DNA from: Thioalkalivibrio sp. ALJ12
GTDB lineage: Bacteria > Pseudomonadota > Gammaproteobacteria > Ectothiorhodospirales > Ectothiorhodospiraceae
Direction of reading: 5' to 3'
DNA length: 64,000 nt
NCBI RefSeq assembly: GCF_000378305.1
Contig: NZ_KB899539.1
Location: 405,854-469,853, forward strand
In this document: piece by piece, positions 8,701 to 18,405 of the stretch
How positions within the stretch are numbered: position 1 is the stretch's first letter
How the letters are laid out: every line of letters begins with the position of its first letter
The notes under the pieces: model-generated
What the model was told of the DNA's origin: nothing
The model's input: only the letters and a program-made list of their open reading frames with translations
Database searches by the model: none
Translations under genes and position numbers: made by a program

Positions 8701-8730
8701 TATATAGACACAGGTCCGATGGTCCGTCAA
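8701..8730 (-). promoter_or_regulatory. Putative sigma-70 promoter of the VpsT-like regulator
   Basis: On the minus strand TTGACG (8725-8730) is followed after 18 bases by TATATA (8701-8706). This predicts a 5' leader of roughly 135 bases before the ATG at 8558, long enough for post-transcriptional control. Confidence 0.5.
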
Positions 8731-8781
8731 GCACAGCGCGATGAAACTCATCCAACGGGCACACAAAGTGATTAGACGGCG

Positions 8782-10143
8782 TTAAGGCCGATGTGTGGCG
8801 CGGTCGATACCCTCGGTCATCACCTCGACAAGGAAGTCGATCTCATCCTCCGTGATTACGTAGGGCGGCATGAGGTACGAGACATTGCCCAACGGACGCA
8901 AAAGCGCACCTCGACCAAGGGCATACCGGTAGATTTCCAGGCCTCGACGTTCCTGCCAGGGGTAAGGCGTACGGGAGGCCTTGTCTTGTACGAGTTCAAC
9001 CGCCGCAATCATGCCGTGTTGTCGCACGTCGGAAACATGGGGGTGATCCATAAGCGGAGCAAGACGTTTGGAGATGTGGGAGGCCAGCCCCTGGTTCCGC
9101 TCAAGAACGGGTTCTGTAGTAAAAATGTCGAGCGTGGCCAGGGCAGCACGACACGCTAAAGGATTACCCGTGTAAGAGTGCGAGTGGAGAAACATATTGA
9201 GTTTCTCATAGTCATCATAAAAGGCGCGGTAGATTTGCTCCGACGTCAGCACAGCTGCCATGGGCAGGTAACCGCCTGTCAGCCCCTTGGAAAGGCACAT
9301 AAAATCCGGGATGACCGGCCCCTGCTCGCAGGCGAACATGGTGCCCGTGCGCCCAAAGCCCACCGCGATCTCGTCTGCGATCAGGTGAACGCCATAACGG
9401 TCACATGCAGCACGAAGCAGGCGCAGATATTCAGGGTCGTACATACGCATGTGCCCTGCGCACTGCACCAAGGGCTCCACGATGACCGCACAGACTTCAT
9501 CCGAGTGTTCCGCGAGTGCGGCCTCCATATGGATGAACTGGCGCCGGGCCACATCGGCACAGGTCTCCCCGGGCTCGCGCTCGTAGCAGTCCGGAGCCGG
9601 TACGGTGATGACATCCAGCATCAGGGGCTTGTAGGTGGCGCTGTAGAGCGGGACATCGCTGACGGAAAGTGCGCCCAGGGTCTCACCGTGGTAGCTGTTC
9701 GACAGCCGTATGAACCGGGTCTTTTCGCTCCGGCCGCTGTTCAGCCAGTAGTGGAAGCTCATCTTGAGCGCGACCTCCACGCCGGCACTGCCGTTGTCCG
9801 CCAGGAAGACCCGGTCGAGTCCATCGGGGGTGAGGTCGATCAGCCGCTCACACAGCTCCACGACGGGTTCATGCGTACAGCCCGCAAGGATCACGTGCTC
9901 GAGCTGGTCCAGCTGGTCGCGCACCGCGGCATTGATTCGCGGGTTTGCATGGCCGAACAGGTTGACCCACCAGGAGCTGATGGCATCGAGGTACCGATTG
10001 CCGTCGAAGTCGTACAACCAGACGCCCTCCCCGCGCTGAATCGGGAGCAGGGGCAAGGTCCCCTCCTCTCCGTAATCCTTCATCTGGGTACAGGGGTGCC
10101 ATAGGGCACGCAGGTCCCGGCGTTTGAGCTGTTCGTTATCCAT
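8782..10143 (-). CDS. bioA: Adenosylmethionine-8-amino-7-oxononanoate aminotransferase
   Basis: A 453-residue PLP enzyme of biotin synthesis: it transfers an amino group from S-adenosylmethionine to 7-keto-8-aminopelargonate, giving diaminopelargonate. Family marks: LWHPCTQMKDY at the N terminus, substrate-loop SSWWVNLFGHANP, FLADNGSAGVEVALKMS, the ADEIAVGFGRTG segment, and the PLP lysine in LSKGLTGGYLP. The ATG at 10143 was chosen because BioA proteins begin shortly before this CTQM region; the frame stays open 38 codons further upstream. No other biotin gene lies in the window, so bioA is detached from a bio operon here. It runs toward the VpsT-like regulator with 223 bases between them. 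Confidence 0.96.
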   Translation of the reverse strand: MDNEQLKRRDLRALWHPCTQMKDYGEEGTLPLLPIQRGEGVWLYDFDGNRYLDAISSWWVNLFGHANPRINAAVRDQLDQLEHVILAGCTHEPVVELCERLIDLTPDGLDRVFLADNGSAGVEVALKMSFHYWLNSGRSEKTRFIRLSNSYHGETLGALSVSDVPLYSATYKPLMLDVITVPAPDCYEREPGETCADVARRQFIHMEAALAEHSDEVCAVIVEPLVQCAGHMRMYDPEYLRLLRAACDRYGVHLIADEIAVGFGRTGTMFACEQGPVIPDFMCLSKGLTGGYLPMAAVLTSEQIYRAFYDDYEKLNMFLHSHSYTGNPLACRAALATLDIFTTEPVLERNQGLASHISKRLAPLMDHPHVSDVRQHGMIAAVELVQDKASRTPYPWQERRGLEIYRYALGRGALLRPLGNVSYLMPPYVITEDEIDFLVEVMTEGIDRATHRP

Positions 10144-10321
10144 GCGGTGAACTCTTTGGCGCTGTGGGCCCCTAGCCGCTGGAAACGCACCGGAGGGGCC
10201 AGTTTTCGATGGGCGGAAAGTAGCAGGGGGTCCCTGACCGGACAAGGCATCGCGCATGCGCCCCGGGATTCAGCCGGCCCCCTCTTCTGAGGTACTCTTT
10301 TCTGCCGGCCAGGAGGATCCC

Positions 10322-11440
10322 ATGCATCCCGAATTTCCACAGCAGGACATCATCCATCTGAACCACGCGGCGGTCGGCGCCTGGCCGAGGCGTACGGAAG
10401 AGGCCGTTTGCGAGTTCGCGCGCGAGAACGTACGCCAGGGCTCGAAGGACTATGGCCGATGGCTCAAGCAGGTGGATGCGACGCGCGAGCTGGCACGCGC
10501 CCTGATCGGGGCCCGCGACGCGGCGGATATCGCCTTCGTCAAGAACACCTCGGAAGCGCTGTCGATGGTGGCCTTCGGCCTGCCGTGGTCGGAGGGGGAG
10601 AACATTGTCTTTCCCGCTGGGGAGTTCCCGTCCAACCGGGTCGTCTGGCACGCGGCGGGTGAGCGGTTTGGCATTGAGGTACGCGAGGTCAAGGTGGGTG
10701 ATGAACCCGAACGCGACCTGCTGGCTGCCTGCGATCGCCGGACACGGCTGGTCGCGACCAGCGCGGTGCGCTATGACTCGGGCATCCGCGTGGATATCCA
10801 GGCACTCGGGGCAGAGCTGCGCGCCCGCGGGATCCTGTTCTGTGTCGACGCGATCCAGCACTTGGGGGCGCTGCCCTTCGACGCCCCGGGTTGCCACGCG
10901 GACTTTGTGATGGCGGATGGCCACAAGTGGATGCTGGCACCGGAGGGGATCGGGATCTTCTACGTCAATCCGGAGGTTCGCGACCAGCTCCGGTTACAGG
11001 AGTACGGGTGGAACATGCTGGCGCACGCCGGCGACTTCGCGAATCCGAGCCTGACCCCGGCCCCGTCGGCACGCCGTTTCGAACCGGGCAGCCACAACAT
11101 GCTGGGCATCCATGCGCTGCATGCCAGCCTCTCGCTGCTCCTGGAGGTCGGGATCGAGAACATCGACCACGACATCTGCTTCCACTGGCACCACCTGGCC
11201 GAGGAGCTGGAGGCGATGGGGTGCGAGGTGCTTACGCCGCGTGGCCGCCGCGCGGGGATCCTGACTTTCCGGCCCCCTGCGGCGGATCTCGACGCCGTCT
11301 ATGCGCGGCTTCAGGCCGGCGGAGTCCTGTGCGCGGTACGGGGCGGGGGCATCCGCTTCTCGCCCCACTACTACCTAACGGATCAGCAGATCGGGCGTGC
11401 CCTGGATCAGGTGAAAGAGGCGCTTGGGATCGCGGCCTGA
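10322..11440 (+). CDS. Class V aminotransferase (cysteine-desulfurase-like fold)
   Basis: A 372-residue PLP-dependent enzyme of the class V/IscS-like superfamily. Visible motifs are LNHAAVGAWPR near the N terminus, FVKNTSEALSMVAFGL (cofactor-binding region), FCVDAIQHLGALPFD with the PLP-contacting Asp, and the Schiff-base lysine in DGHKWMLAPEGIG. The ATG at 10322 has AGGAGG 6 bases upstream, so the earlier in-frame start was rejected. It lacks the characteristic SufS/IscS cysteine loop as far as can be judged, so a generic aminotransferase or lyase is more likely than a dedicated desulfurase. It is divergent from bioA and convergent with pilZ. The substrate is unknown. Confidence 0.85.
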   Translation: MHPEFPQQDIIHLNHAAVGAWPRRTEEAVCEFARENVRQGSKDYGRWLKQVDATRELARALIGARDAADIAFVKNTSEALSMVAFGLPWSEGENIVFPAGEFPSNRVVWHAAGERFGIEVREVKVGDEPERDLLAACDRRTRLVATSAVRYDSGIRVDIQALGAELRARGILFCVDAIQHLGALPFDAPGCHADFVMADGHKWMLAPEGIGIFYVNPEVRDQLRLQEYGWNMLAHAGDFANPSLTPAPSARRFEPGSHNMLGIHALHASLSLLLEVGIENIDHDICFHWHHLAEELEAMGCEVLTPRGRRAGILTFRPPAADLDAVYARLQAGGVLCAVRGGGIRFSPHYYLTDQQIGRALDQVKEALGIAA

Positions 11441-11461
11441 CGGGCCGCAGGGGTCGGATGC

Positions 11462-11800
11462 TCAGAACGTGTGGGTCTTGCGGTCGGAATTGAGCATGCC
11501 GCCCAGGTGTTCCTCGATCCGTCGGTGCGTCACACCCTTGTCGGACTTGTTGAACTGCACGCCAATGCCGCGCAGGCGGTTGCCCTGCGCCCTGGGCGGC
11601 GTGATCCACACGACCGTGCACGGGGTCGGCAGGCGGTCGGAATCCTCCAGCAGAGACAACAGCAGGAAGACCTGGTCCCCGAGCTTGTAGGATTTGTCCG
11701 TGGGGATAAACAGCCCGCCGTTGGTCACGAAGGGCATGTACGCGGCGTACAGCGCCGGTTTTTCCTTGATTGCCAAGGTCAGCATGCCCTGCCCGGCCAT
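11462..11800 (-). CDS. pilZ: PilZ-domain protein, type IV pilus assembly type
   Basis: A 112-residue single-domain PilZ protein, start preceded by GGGAGGGAAC. It sits after holB as in Pseudomonas and Xanthomonas, where PilZ is needed for type IV pilus biogenesis. The canonical c-di-GMP motifs RxxxR and D/NxSxxG are absent (the second is replaced by NGGLFIPT), matching the non-binding pilus-type PilZ that acts with PilB and a FimX-like protein. It closes the minus-strand fab/pab/mltG/tmk/holB run, 83 bases after the holB stop, so it may share that transcript. Confidence 0.9.
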   Translation of the reverse strand: MAGQGMLTLAIKEKPALYAAYMPFVTNGGLFIPTDKSYKLGDQVFLLLSLLEDSDRLPTPCTVVWITPPRAQGNRLRGIGVQFNKSDKGVTHRRIEEHLGGMLNSDRKTHTF

Positions 11801-11883
11801 GTTCCCTCCCGTGACGGTGTCTGGACTCGCGAGTATCCCCTATCCCGCGTGGCGCGCGCCACCCCCCCTTTGGGGCATCGCTG

Positions 11884-12858
11884 TCAGCGTCGCCCCAGCG
11901 CAAGCGCGATGGTCTCGCTGCGAAGCGCCGGATTCAGGTTTGCGCCACTCTGGCGTTGCCACTCCAACGCCTGCTGCGCGAGCCATGCGAGACGACGCGC
12001 GCCCCGCGCGCGTGCGAAGTCCAGCAGCCGCTCACGCGGGAACTGCTCGCCAAAGGCATCCAGCTGCCCCACAAGTAGCAGGCGCTGCGCCGACAACAGC
12101 AAGGCCTGCAGGCGAGGGATCAGGCGTTCCGGCACGCTGCGCTGCAGGGCAGCAGCGGTGGAATGCAGATCCGCCGCACTCAGGAGCCCCGTCAGGATCT
12201 GTCGATCGGTCTCCCAGGCCTCCAGCGCCGCGGAATCGGTCAGGATCTCCCGCGCCAGGAGCGGACGATTGAGGCTCGCAGCATAAGCCTCCGCGACTCG
12301 TTCATACTGATCGGTTTCAGCCGCAAGCCACTCGTGGACCTGTTCTATCGAGGGACAGGCGACATCGACTTGCTGGCAACGACTCCGAATGGTTGCGGGG
12401 AGACTGGCCGGACGCGCTGCCTCGAGAAACAGCGTGGCCCCGGCGGGAGGTTCTTCCAGCGTCTTGAGCAGGGCATTGGCTGCGTTGACGTTCAGTGCGT
12501 CGGCCGGACGGATAATCAGCGCGCGCAGCGCCCCGCCCGAGCCACTCAGGGTGAGGAATTCCGTGGCGTCGCGTACGGCATCGACCAGGATATCCTTGCC
12601 GGGCTCGGCGGGCTCCAGTAACCGTACCTCCGGGTGCACGCCGCCCTCCAGGCTGCGACAGGCGTTGCACTCGCCGCAGGCGGGTTCATCACTGGACACA
12701 CGCTGACACAGCAGGCTCTGGACCACGCTGGTCGTCAGCAGGGCCTTGCCCACCCCGGGGCTCCCGCTGATCAGAACCCCGCTGGGGAGCCATCCATCCC
12801 GCCCGCGCAGCACGAGCCGCTGGCGGATGGGTTCGAGCCAGGGTGGCTGGGTCGACAT
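11884..12858 (-). CDS. holB: DNA polymerase III subunit delta'
   Basis: A 324-residue clamp-loader subunit. The AAA+ Walker A-like loop is GSPGVGKAL near the N terminus, followed by a four-cysteine zinc module (CQRV...CGECNAC) typical of delta'/gamma, then the ALLKTLEEPP and SRCQQ segments seen throughout the family. It acts in the clamp loader, placing the beta sliding clamp on primed DNA. The start at ATG 12858 overlaps the tmk stop as ATGA, which fixes it better than the longer frame. The order tmk-holB-pilZ is conserved in gammaproteobacteria. Confidence 0.95.
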   Translation of the reverse strand: MSTQPPWLEPIRQRLVLRGRDGWLPSGVLISGSPGVGKALLTTSVVQSLLCQRVSSDEPACGECNACRSLEGGVHPEVRLLEPAEPGKDILVDAVRDATEFLTLSGSGGALRALIIRPADALNVNAANALLKTLEEPPAGATLFLEAARPASLPATIRSRCQQVDVACPSIEQVHEWLAAETDQYERVAEAYAASLNRPLLAREILTDSAALEAWETDRQILTGLLSAADLHSTAAALQRSVPERLIPRLQALLLSAQRLLLVGQLDAFGEQFPRERLLDFARARGARRLAWLAQQALEWQRQSGANLNPALRSETIALALGRR

Positions 12859-13517
12859 CAGGCGCCCCGGGGCATGATCTTGGTGCGCCACTCTTGCAGC
12901 GCCTGACGAACCCGTTCCGCCACCTGTTCAGGATCGGCATGCCCATCAATAATCCGGTAGCGATCCGGGTAGGCGCGGGCCCGCTCCAGGTAGGCCTCAC
13001 GCACCCGTGCGAAGAAATCCAGCGCCTCGCGCTCGATGCGGTCCCGTCGACCCCGCTGCACGGCGCGTTCCAGCCCGGTGGCCGGATCGATATCCAGCAA
13101 CAGGACCAGGTCGGGCCGCAGATCGCCCTGCACCCATTCTTCCAGCCGGGCCACGCGCTCCATCCCCAGTCCTCGCCCTGCACCCTGATAGGCAAAACTG
13201 GCGTCGGTAAAGCGATCACTGACTATCCAGCGGCCCGCCGCGAGTGCAGGCCGTATCACCGAGGCGAGATGTTGCGCACGGGCGGCAAACATCAACAGCA
13301 GCTCCGCCTCCGGACACATACCGGGAAGGTCGGGATCGAGCAGCAACCCCCGCAACCGCTCGCCCAGCGCCGTACCCCCCGGCTCACGCGTGCATTCAGG
13401 CTCGATGCCCATGGCGCGCAGGGCCTCCACCACCGTGGCGAGCTGCGTGGATTTGCCCGAGCCTTCGATGCCTTCCAGTACCACGAAGCGTGCATTGCTG
13501 GATGCGTCGGTGGTCAT
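12858..13517 (-). CDS. tmk: Thymidylate kinase
   Basis: A 219-residue dTMP kinase making dTDP for DNA synthesis. The P-loop is [11 protein letters not shown] (about 14-24), the DR(F/Y) motif appears as [19 protein letters not shown] (about 94-112), and an Arg-rich lid follows the [13 protein letters not shown] segment. Length is normal for the family. It overlaps mltG upstream (4 bases) and holB downstream (4 bases), so the three are translationally coupled. Confidence 0.96.
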   Translation of the reverse strand: MTTDASSNARFVVLEGIEGSGKSTQLATVVEALRAMGIEPECTREPGGTALGERLRGLLLDPDLPGMCPEAELLLMFAARAQHLASVIRPALAAGRWIVSDRFTDASFAYQGAGRGLGMERVARLEEWVQGDLRPDLVLLLDIDPATGLERAVQRGRRDRIEREALDFFARVREAYLERARAYPDRYRIIDGHADPEQVAERVRQALQEWRTKIMPRGA

Positions 13518-14551
13518 TGGCGGTTCCGGATACCGTAGCGGCTGCCATCGCCGCCGAGTTGATAGCGAATTACGGCCTGGCGATGCTCGCGATACGTTTC
13601 GGAGAAGTGGTGCGTGCCGTCGCCCCTGGAGACGAAGAACAGGTCGTTCGTCTCGGCCGGCTGCGCGGCCGCCTCGATCGCCGCTCGTCCCGGCAAGGCG
13701 ATGGGGGTCGGTGGCAGCCCGGTGCGAGTGTAGGTGTTGTAGGGGTGATCGCGCTGGAGCTCGGCGCGGGTGAGCCGTTGCACGCCGGGCTCCTGGACAT
13801 AGAGCAGCGTCGGATCGGTCTGCAGCAGCATCCCGCGGCGGAGCCGGTTCACGAACACGCCTGCGACTCGATCACGCTCCTCGCCGCGGCCCGTCTCGCG
13901 CTCGATGATCGAGGCCAGGATCAGGAGCTCGTACGGTGACTCGACCGGGTGGTCCTCGGTGCGGGAATCCCAGGCAGAGTGCAAGGTGGCATCCATCGCG
14001 CGGTACGCGCGCCGCAACACATCCAGGGCATCGGTCCCGGAGCCAAAGAAGTAAGTGTCCGGCAAGAACCAGCCTTCGGGATGCTCCAGCTCTTCGAGGC
14101 CCAGCGCGTCCAGCAGGTTATCGACCCCGACGGATTCGGCTGGTCCTTCGATCTCGGGATGCTGGCGCAAGGCGCGCAGGGCCTGAGCAATCGTCCAGCC
14201 TTCCGGGACGGTCAATCGATGCTGGACGACCTCTCCACGCGCCATGGCGTGCAGCAGGCTGCGCGGGGTCGCACCCGCGTCCACCGCGTATTCGCCCGCC
14301 TGTAGCCGCGGTGCCAGTCCCTGGCGCCGCCCGTACAGCTCGATCATCCAGGCTTGCTCGACCCAACCGCGCCGCTCGAACTCCTTGCTCACCTGACGCA
14401 GTCCTTGCCCGCGTTCAAGCTGGAACCGCTCTGTCTGGTCGAGCGCCAGTGGCTGGTTGAGATCCTGGTGATAGCGATCGGCAAACCACCAGCCTCCAGC
14501 CATCACGCCGACCAGCACAATTCCGATTATCAGACCACTAATCCGCTTCAT
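13514..14551 (-). CDS. mltG: Endolytic murein transglycosylase MltG
   Basis: A 345-residue YceG/MltG protein. One N-terminal membrane helix (about 7-24, [17 protein letters not shown]) anchors a periplasmic catalytic domain. The signature ASIIERETG carries the catalytic glutamate, followed by [19 protein letters not shown] and the [17 protein letters not shown] segment. MltG cuts nascent glycan strands inside the chain and is thought to set their length. The start overlaps pabC by 14 bases and the stop overlaps tmk by 4, the usual pabC-mltG-tmk order. Confidence 0.96.
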   Translation of the reverse strand: MKRISGLIIGIVLVGVMAGGWWFADRYHQDLNQPLALDQTERFQLERGQGLRQVSKEFERRGWVEQAWMIELYGRRQGLAPRLQAGEYAVDAGATPRSLLHAMARGEVVQHRLTVPEGWTIAQALRALRQHPEIEGPAESVGVDNLLDALGLEELEHPEGWFLPDTYFFGSGTDALDVLRRAYRAMDATLHSAWDSRTEDHPVESPYELLILASIIERETGRGEERDRVAGVFVNRLRRGMLLQTDPTLLYVQEPGVQRLTRAELQRDHPYNTYTRTGLPPTPIALPGRAAIEAAAQPAETNDLFFVSRGDGTHHFSETYREHRQAVIRYQLGGDGSRYGIRNRQ

Positions 14552-15347
14552 GGAGCGCCATACTCAGAACCCTAACCGGGTCATCCTGCCACGCCGTGTC
14601 CGGCATGTCCGTTTCGATCAGGCGGGCTGGGTGTAATCCCAGGCGCGCATTGCTGACATAAAGCCCGTCCACCTGATCCAGCGCCTGCGGTTCCGCACTC
14701 TGCTCGTGCACGGCGAAGCCACAGGAAGCCGCATGGTCAAATATCCAGGCCCTGCGCGTACCCGCGATCCCGGCCTCGTCCACCGGGGGGGTGAACAGGT
14801 CCATCCCCTGACGCCACCAGAGATTGCCTTGCGTGGCGCTCACCAGCCGCCCCTGCGTATCGCAAACGACCGCCTCGTCCCAACCGGCCTCCCAGCTTTG
14901 CCGGATCACCACCTGCTCCAGGCGGCTCGTGTGCTTGAGTCCTGCCAGCGCGGGCTGAATCGCCATGGCGACCCGCGACCAGCCCATACGCAGTGGCTTC
15001 GGTTCGGCACCGCGAGACTGACGCAGCACGGGACCCGCGGACACAACCCTCGTCATCTCCACATTTTCGGGTGGCGCGTAACCCCGGGGCCCCTGCCCCC
15101 TGGTCACAGTAATGCGCGCCATACGCTGCCCCTCTGGCGCCACCTGCTGCAGTTCCTCGCGAAGGAGCGCTGCGTCAACGCGCGGAAAGCCGAGTCGTTT
15201 CAGTCCCCGTTCAAGCCGTGCGACATGATAAGGCCACAAGCGTGGCTGGCCGCCCTCCATCATGATCGTCTCGAACAGACCGTCGCCCAGCAACAGACCC
15301 CGATCGTCGCCCGGCACACAGCTCTCGACGCCGTTCACGAGGATCAC
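14538..15347 (-). CDS. pabC: Aminodeoxychorismate lyase
   Basis: A 269-residue class IV PLP enzyme releasing p-aminobenzoate and pyruvate from 4-amino-4-deoxychorismate for folate synthesis. Family features: DDRGLLLGDGLFETI near the N terminus, the PLP lysine in AGLKHTSRLEQVV, and SATQGNLWW as the phosphate-binding region. The start overlaps pabB by 4 bases and the stop overlaps mltG by 14. Having pabB and pabC adjacent puts two of the three PABA genes together; pabA is not in the window. Confidence 0.93.
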   Translation of the reverse strand: MILVNGVESCVPGDDRGLLLGDGLFETIMMEGGQPRLWPYHVARLERGLKRLGFPRVDAALLREELQQVAPEGQRMARITVTRGQGPRGYAPPENVEMTRVVSAGPVLRQSRGAEPKPLRMGWSRVAMAIQPALAGLKHTSRLEQVVIRQSWEAGWDEAVVCDTQGRLVSATQGNLWWRQGMDLFTPPVDEAGIAGTRRAWIFDHAASCGFAVHEQSAEPQALDQVDGLYVSNARLGLHPARLIETDMPDTAWQDDPVRVLSMALHEAD

Positions 15348-16675
15348 GCCCGGTTCTCCAGTGCATCCAGCAGACCATGGGCCTTGTGGCGGGTCTCGGC
15401 GAGTTCACGGTCGGGATCCGAGTCCGCCACGATGCCCGCGCCGGCACGAAAGCGCAGTTCGTTGCCGCGCAGCACCAGGGTACGGATCAGGATGTTGGTA
15501 TCCATGCGCCCATGCCGGCTCAAATAGCCACAGGACCCGGTGTACGCCCCCCGGGGCGCGCCATCCTCGAGCTCCTGAATGATCTGCATGCTCCGTATCT
15601 TGGGACACCCGGTAATCGTCCCGCCCGGAAACACGGCTCGGAGCACATCGCCCGCGCGCGTCCCGGGCTTCAACCGCCCCACGATACTCGAGACGATGTG
15701 ATGGACCCGTCGGTAACTCTCGACGGTCATCAATTCGGCTACCCGCACGCTCCCGGCAGAGGCCACCCGGCCGATATCGTTGCGTTCAAGGTCGACCAGC
15801 ATCACGTGCTCGGACCGTTCTTTAATATTGCCCTGTAGCTCGCTAAAAAGACGAGAGTCTTTATCCGCGTTGTCGTCGCGGCGACGCGTGCCGGCGATCG
15901 GCCGCGTCTCGACCTCGCCACCATCCACAGACACCAGACGCTCGGGCGATGAACTGATCACCTGACCCTCGGGAAACTGCAACCAGGCGGCGAACGGTGC
16001 TGCATTTGCACGCCGCAGGCGGGCGTACAACGAAGCCCCATCGAGTGCCTCTGGGCTGGTGGCCTTCCACTCGCGCGACAGATTCACCTGAAAGGTATCG
16101 CCCGCTCGAATGTACTCAAGTCCCTGCTTCACCGCCTCGCGATAGCGCTCGGGCGTCTCCTCGTCGATCACGAGCTCCGGCAAGGCCCCTGGCACCAGCA
16201 CATCCTCGCGGCACAACTCGACATCGGCCCGCATCTCCGCGAGCGGGTCGGGTCCCTCCTCGCTCACCAGAAAGGTCTGATCGTCGTGGTGATCCACAAT
16301 GATGGCGGCGGGAAAGCGGATGGCCCGGGCGGTGGGCAGCCAGGGATCCGCGCGGCAGCGGCCCAGGGCCGGTTCCAGCTGCCATGCCCATTCATACCCA
16401 AAATAGAGAAACCAGCCGCCGAGAAAAGGCAGATGGTCATAACCCGGCTCGATTTCAGAGGAGGCCCTTGAACCGCTCAGGTCCTGATCGAGCACGGCCA
16501 ACAGATCGTCATCCGTTCGGGCATCGACCGTTACACCCGGAAAGGCGAACAGGATGGAGTAACGAGCCGGCGCCTGACCAATCAGGGCCGACTCGAGCAG
16601 GTGGGGATAGCGCTCCGGAAAGCGCCGGGCCAGGGGCGCCAGATCGATCCCGCGCCCCAGGCGTTCGACTGCCAT
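15344..16675 (-). CDS. pabB: Aminodeoxychorismate synthase component I
   Basis: A 443-residue chorismate-binding enzyme. It carries the family C-terminal signature: FQVNLSREW, PERLVSVDGGEVETRPIAGT, ERSEHVMLVDLERNDIGRV, and the GTITGCPKIRSMQIIQELE motif near the active site. PabB rather than TrpE is supported by the direct overlap with pabC and by the PIAGT motif; PabB with its glutaminase PabA makes 4-amino-4-deoxychorismate. It follows fabF by only 9 bases, so PABA synthesis is coupled to fatty-acid synthesis in one long transcript; in E. coli pabC, not pabB, sits here. Confidence 0.92.
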   Translation of the reverse strand: MAVERLGRGIDLAPLARRFPERYPHLLESALIGQAPARYSILFAFPGVTVDARTDDDLLAVLDQDLSGSRASSEIEPGYDHLPFLGGWFLYFGYEWAWQLEPALGRCRADPWLPTARAIRFPAAIIVDHHDDQTFLVSEEGPDPLAEMRADVELCREDVLVPGALPELVIDEETPERYREAVKQGLEYIRAGDTFQVNLSREWKATSPEALDGASLYARLRRANAAPFAAWLQFPEGQVISSSPERLVSVDGGEVETRPIAGTRRRDDNADKDSRLFSELQGNIKERSEHVMLVDLERNDIGRVASAGSVRVAELMTVESYRRVHHIVSSIVGRLKPGTRAGDVLRAVFPGGTITGCPKIRSMQIIQELEDGAPRGAYTGSCGYLSRHGRMDTNILIRTLVLRGNELRFRAGAGIVADSDPDRELAETRHKAHGLLDALENRA

Positions 16676-16684
16676 ATGGGCGGA

Positions 16685-17923
16685 CTAGAGGGTGCGGAAC
16701 ACCAGGGTGCCGTTCGTGCCCCCAAAACCGAAGGAGTTCGACAGGCCGACCTTCGTGTTCATCTCACGCGCCTCGTTGGCCACATAATCCAGATCGCAGC
16801 CTTCACTCGGGTTTTCGAGGTTGATTGTCGGCGGAGAGACCTGATCGCGAAGCGCCAGTGCCGTGAACACACCCTCGATGCCACCCGCCGCTCCCAGCAG
16901 GTGTCCGGTCATCGACTTGGTGGAATTCACCAGCAACTTGTAGGCGTGGTCGCCAAAGGCCTTCTTCAGGCCCTGCGTCTCGGCCAGGTCGCCCGCGGGG
17001 GTGGAAGTACCGTGGGCGTTGATGTAGCCCACCTCTTCCGGGTTCACGCCGGCATCTTTCAGTGCGCGAAGCATGCACTTGGCGGCCCCCGCGCCATCTT
17101 GAGACGGCTGCGTCATGTGGTAGGCGTCAGCGTTCCAGGCAAAACCGGCGACCTCGCAGTAGATATGAGCCCCGCGCGCCTTGGCGTGCTCGTATTCCTC
17201 GAGCATCATCACGCCGGCACCGTCGCTGAGCACAAAGCCGTCGCGATCCTGATCCCAGGGGCGCGAGGCCCGCTCGGGGTCGTCATTCCGGGTCGACAGC
17301 GCGCGCGCCGCCGCAAAGCCGCCGATCCCCAGTGGCGTGGTGGCCATCTCGGCTCCGCCGGCCACCATCGCATCCGCATCGCCATAGGCAATCATCCGAG
17401 CCGCATCGCCAATGTTGTGCGTCGCGGTCGCGCAGGCCGACACGATCGAGATGTTCGGGCCCTGCAGGTTGCGCATGATGGAGAGATTACCCGCCACCAT
17501 GTTGATGATGGCGCTGGGCACGAAGAACGGCGAGATCTTGCGAGCACCGCCCTTGAGATAGGCGGCATAAGACCGTTCGATATACGGCAGGCCCCCAATG
17601 CCGGACCCAATCGCGACCCCGATGCGGTCCGCGTTTTCCTCGGTTACTTCCAGACCCGAGTCGTCCAGCGCCTGAATCCCGGCGGCCAGACCGTAGAGGA
17701 CGAACGTGTCCATCTTCTTCTGGTCTTTCGTCGGAACATAGTCATTAGCGTCGAAGTCCCGCACGGCTCCGGAAATCTTGACCGGCATCTCCGATGCATC
17801 GAACACGTCGATGGGAGAGATGCCGCTCTTGCCGGCCTTGATGTTGGACCAGGCCTTGTCGATGGTAGAGCCGACCGGGGACACAATGCCCAGTCCGGTA
17901 ATCACGACACGTCGCTTAGCCAA
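16685..17923 (-). CDS. fabF: 3-oxoacyl-[ACP] synthase II
   Basis: A 412-residue condensing enzyme that elongates acyl-ACP with malonyl-ACP. The catalytic triad is intact: Cys in [11 protein letters not shown], His in [12 protein letters not shown] and His in [13 protein letters not shown]; the C-terminal [14 protein letters not shown] loop is also present. Length matches E. coli FabF. It lies between acpP (112 bases upstream, with a hairpin) and pabB (9 bases downstream). Confidence 0.98.
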   Translation of the reverse strand: MAKRRVVITGLGIVSPVGSTIDKAWSNIKAGKSGISPIDVFDASEMPVKISGAVRDFDANDYVPTKDQKKMDTFVLYGLAAGIQALDDSGLEVTEENADRIGVAIGSGIGGLPYIERSYAAYLKGGARKISPFFVPSAIINMVAGNLSIMRNLQGPNISIVSACATATHNIGDAARMIAYGDADAMVAGGAEMATTPLGIGGFAAARALSTRNDDPERASRPWDQDRDGFVLSDGAGVMMLEEYEHAKARGAHIYCEVAGFAWNADAYHMTQPSQDGAGAAKCMLRALKDAGVNPEEVGYINAHGTSTPAGDLAETQGLKKAFGDHAYKLLVNSTKSMTGHLLGAAGGIEGVFTALALRDQVSPPTINLENPSEGCDLDYVANEAREMNTKVGLSNSFGFGGTNGTLVFRTL

Positions 17924-17972
17924 TGATGTTCTCCTCGGAAAGACTGAAATACGCGCTCAACGAAACGACGAA

Positions 17973-17998
17973 GGGCCACTCTGCTCGCAGAGAGGCCC
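17973..17998 (-). terminator. Hairpin between acpP and fabF, possible attenuator
   Basis: GGGCC-A-CTCTG, a 4-base loop, then CAGAG-A-GGCCC form an 11-base stem with one A/A mismatch. On the minus strand it is followed by TTCGTCGTTT, not a strong T-run, so partial termination or RNA stabilisation of the abundant acpP message fits better than full stop. Confidence 0.5.
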
Positions 17999-18035
17999 GT
18001 CCGCGTCCTGTTCGAGCGCCCAGGGGGGCGCCCAA

Positions 18036-18275
18036 TCAGTCCTTCATGTGCTCGTTGATGTAGTCGATCGCCTGCTGCACGGTGGTGATCTTCTCCGCCT
18101 GCTCGTCCGGGATTTCCGTCTCGAACTCTTCTTCGAGCGCCATCACCAGTTCCACGGTGTCCAGCGAGTCGGCACCCAGGTCGTCGACAAAGGCGGCACT
18201 GTTGGTGACGTCCTCTTCCTTGACGCCCAGCTGCTCGACAACGATCTTCTTGACGCGTTCTTCAATGCTACTCAT
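18036..18275 (-). CDS. acpP: Acyl carrier protein
   Basis: A 79-residue acidic protein with the phosphopantetheine attachment motif [18 protein letters not shown] (Ser at about 38). It carries growing acyl chains for the Fab enzymes. It is flanked by fabG and fabF in the standard order, with gaps of about 130 and 112 bases, consistent with its own high expression. Confidence 0.99.
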   Translation of the reverse strand: MSSIEERVKKIVVEQLGVKEEDVTNSAAFVDDLGADSLDTVELVMALEEEFETEIPDEQAEKITTVQQAIDYINEHMKD

Positions 18276-18405
18276 GGTTCAGAAATCCCCTTCCAATTGA
18301 GGCGGCTTCGTTTGAAGGTTCGCCATTCTAGAGAAAAGCCCGGCTGCGTTCCAGGGAGACGCGAACCTCTCGGGCCTGCGCGGGACCGAGGGCCCCGCGG
18401 GTTGA

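Noticed and set aside
11462..11800. PilZ as a c-di-GMP receptor
   Set aside because: RxxxR and the D/NxSxxG motif are missing; the gene fits the pilus-assembly type that does not bind the nucleotide.
16601..17926. A 441-codon plus-strand frame opposite fabF
   Set aside because: Antisense shadow of fabF; no start signal and no recognisable protein.
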